NCBI GenBank assembly: GCA_025769875.1
Contig: JAGFNK010000488.1
Location: forward strand, 1-38,973
Direction of reading: 5' to 3'
DNA length: 38,973 bases
Source of the DNA: Russula earlei
Lineage: Eukaryota > Basidiomycota > Agaricomycetes > Russulales > Russulaceae
A program made the position numbers and the translations under genes. The stretch's first letter is position 1, and each line of letters opens with the position of its first letter. The notes below the pieces were generated by a model. That model made no database searches. It was not told where the DNA came from and was given only the letters and a program-made list of their open reading frames with translations. Positions 37,344 through 38,973 of the stretch are shown piece after piece.

Positions 37344-38973
37344 TCAGGGGTAGAACGTTAGTCCTAGTTGCTCCCTGAATTTAAGGAACTTGATGCGACC
37401 AAGGTTCTTGGTGAACATGTCGGCTGGGTTGTTAGCCCCTTCAATAAAGAATAGCTCCACCTGTTTATTTTGAATGACTTCACGAATGAAGTGATAGCGC
37501 AAATCAATGTGTTTGATGCGCTTTTTTTTGCACAGGGTTGGAGGCTAAGAATATTGAGCCTTGGTTATCACCGAACAGTGGGATGGGAGCAAGATTAATG
37601 CCAAGTTCTGTTAGTAAGGATTTAATCCAAACTAACTGTCTGCTTGTGTCAGAGAGCGACATGTACTCAGCTTCAGTGGAGGAGAGTGCAACTGTTTTCT
37701 GTGCTCGTGAGTTCCACGAAAATATTGCTCCAGCCAGGTTCACCATATAGCCTGTAGTGGACTTCCGATTGGTCGGATCAGAAGCCCAGTCAGAGTCGGC
37801 ATATGCCATCAAGCCGCCATTAGATGGTCCATCATAGACCAAGGCGTAATTGGCGGTTCCCAAGAGGTATCGGCAAATATAGAATGCACGATTTAAGTGA
37901 TCCTCTGAGGGATTGGCAGCATGTTGCGACAACTTAGTGACCACAAAGGCTATGTCTGGATGCGTTCCAAGCATTATGTATAGGAGTGATCCTATAACCT
38001 GCTGGAATTTTGACCGCAAGGCTGGGTCAGCAGCAGAAGTGTTGGGAGAGGGGTGATAGCCCTCTGGTAGCAGAGTAGGAGCAGGGTTTGTGTTAAGCAA
38101 GTCGAAATGCTGCAGCACTTTCCTTAGATACTCAGTCTGGTCCAGATGTATTTGGCCAGACTTGCGTATGATGTGCATGCGTAGAAATTCTTGAGCATCG
38201 CCCAGATCTCGACATTCCCAGGGCTTCATGAAGCGCTCCTTTGTTTTATTGATTTGTTTTTTGTCTGCTCCAAAGAAGAGCACATCATCAACATAGACGA
38301 TGGCTATGATGCTCTTGTCTTTACTAACAAAGAGCCCAGAGTCAGACATAAGGCAAATGAGGCCAAGCGAGGCCATGGACTTGTCAAGGGCTTTCCACCA
38401 TGCAAGTGCCGCTTGCTTGAGTCCATATATTGCGCGTTTAAGGCACATGACTTTACGCTCTTGGCCTTTTATTTGAAGCCCTCAGGCTGCTCCATATAGA
38501 GCTCTTCATCGAGCTCACCATAGAGAAAGGCAGTCTTGACGTCTAGTCCGCTAATGTGCCAGTTTTTGAGCGCTGCGAGCGCAATCATCAGGCAGACTGT
38601 CTCAAACCGTACCATGGGTGAGAATATTTCGTCATAGTCAATGCCTTCTACTTGGGAGAAGCCTTTGGCGACTAGTCTGGCTTTTTTACGACCATCAGAC
38701 TTAAGGTCGAATACCCATCTGTTTTTAATTATTTTGCGATCCTTGGGAGGATCGACTAGTTCGAAGACTTTGCGTCTGCGGAGGGATTCCAACTCCTCGC
38801 GACCAGCATCTTTCCACTCCTTTTGGAGTTCACTGGCATTCGCAGAATGTCCCTAAAGTTCCATTCGCGAATCTTCGCAGTATCGGGTGCTTCCGAACTT
38901 AGTGGAACTGCTTGGGCGAGCAGATAGTTCAGAAATTTGACTCCCCCTTCCCTTGCAAGACGTAGAATGTCTT
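37344..38973 (-). pseudogene. pol: Ty1/copia Pol C-terminal half: RT and RNase H
   Basis: Minus strand, running off the right edge; the integrase part is outside. RT begins near 38790 ([55 protein letters not shown]) and continues with LKRAIYGLKQAALAWW and catalytic YVDD (about 38300). The RNase H domain has YADSDWASDPTNRKSTTGY, LSSTEAEYMSLSD and, after a frameshift, HIDLRYHFIREVI and NNPADMFTKNL, ending at 37344. Frameshifts occur in a run of eight T (37522-37529), at 38467-38474 and near 38850. Domain content is otherwise complete and close to consensus, so the copy is young but inactive. Confidence 0.9.

Noticed and set aside
1..38973. CRISPR arrays, tRNA or rRNA genes, bacterial operons
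   Set aside because: No spaced identical short repeats, tRNA folds or rRNA segments recognised; the content is eukaryotic retroelements.

Overview
This window looks like a transposon-dense, gene-poor stretch of a fungal genome, most likely a basidiomycete of the Agaricomycetes. That placement is an inference. It rests on chromodomain Ty3/gypsy elements of the Tf1/sushi type, Ty1/copia pieces, a DDE transposase of a kind I associate with Agaricomycetes, and CpG-directed decay. I found no intact host gene, tRNA, rRNA or CRISPR array.

Layout on the left (1-17.4 kb): a Ty3/gypsy chromovirus (element B, 1-13343, + strand, 5' end outside the window) has its gag split by a complete second chromovirus (element A, 637-8027, two 493-bp LTRs, TCAAC target duplication). 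Element A has gag, pol and an extra third ORF with two CCHC zinc knuckles. Next to the B 3' LTR lies a truncated inverted copy of the B family (13338-15795). After it come an LTR of the D family (15799-16602) and a decayed gypsy pol piece (16603-17365).

Middle (17.4-25.9 kb): a gag-like fragment runs into a Pro/Ala/Ser-rich repeat (IR-1 left copy, 17935-19748). This is followed by a copia integrase scrap, an unassigned stretch, a dead DDE transposase on the minus strand, and the pol remains of a third gypsy element (element D, minus strand, 33828 down to 23347).

Centre right (25.9-30.3 kb): element D's protease/RT region is interrupted by a 4378-bp palindromic (foldback) element. Its two 1990-bp arms differ at only a few sites, its target duplication is TA, and its 398-bp loop carries a fragment resembling a host NUDT19-like Nudix hydrolase gene. 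I consider this the most unusual object in the window.

Right (30.3-39 kb): element D's gag is split by a solo LTR (31589-32552, GACTG duplication). D's 5' LTR and primer site follow, then an unassigned stretch, a SAP-like ORF fragment, the inverted second copy of IR-1 (35099-36909), and a copia element (3' LTR plus RT/RNase H, minus strand) that runs off the right edge.

Two themes join the parts. (1) Elements A and D both carry, 1-2 nt after the 5' LTR, an 11-12 nt stretch perfectly complementary to a segment that starts 34 nt after the start of the LTR TATA box. This is the expected signature of Tf1/sushi-type self-primed reverse transcription. (2) Most damage consists of C-to-T changes at CpG: CGA-to-TGA stops, LTR-LTR differences and arm-arm differences. 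This points to DNA methylation or a RIP-like process silencing these elements.
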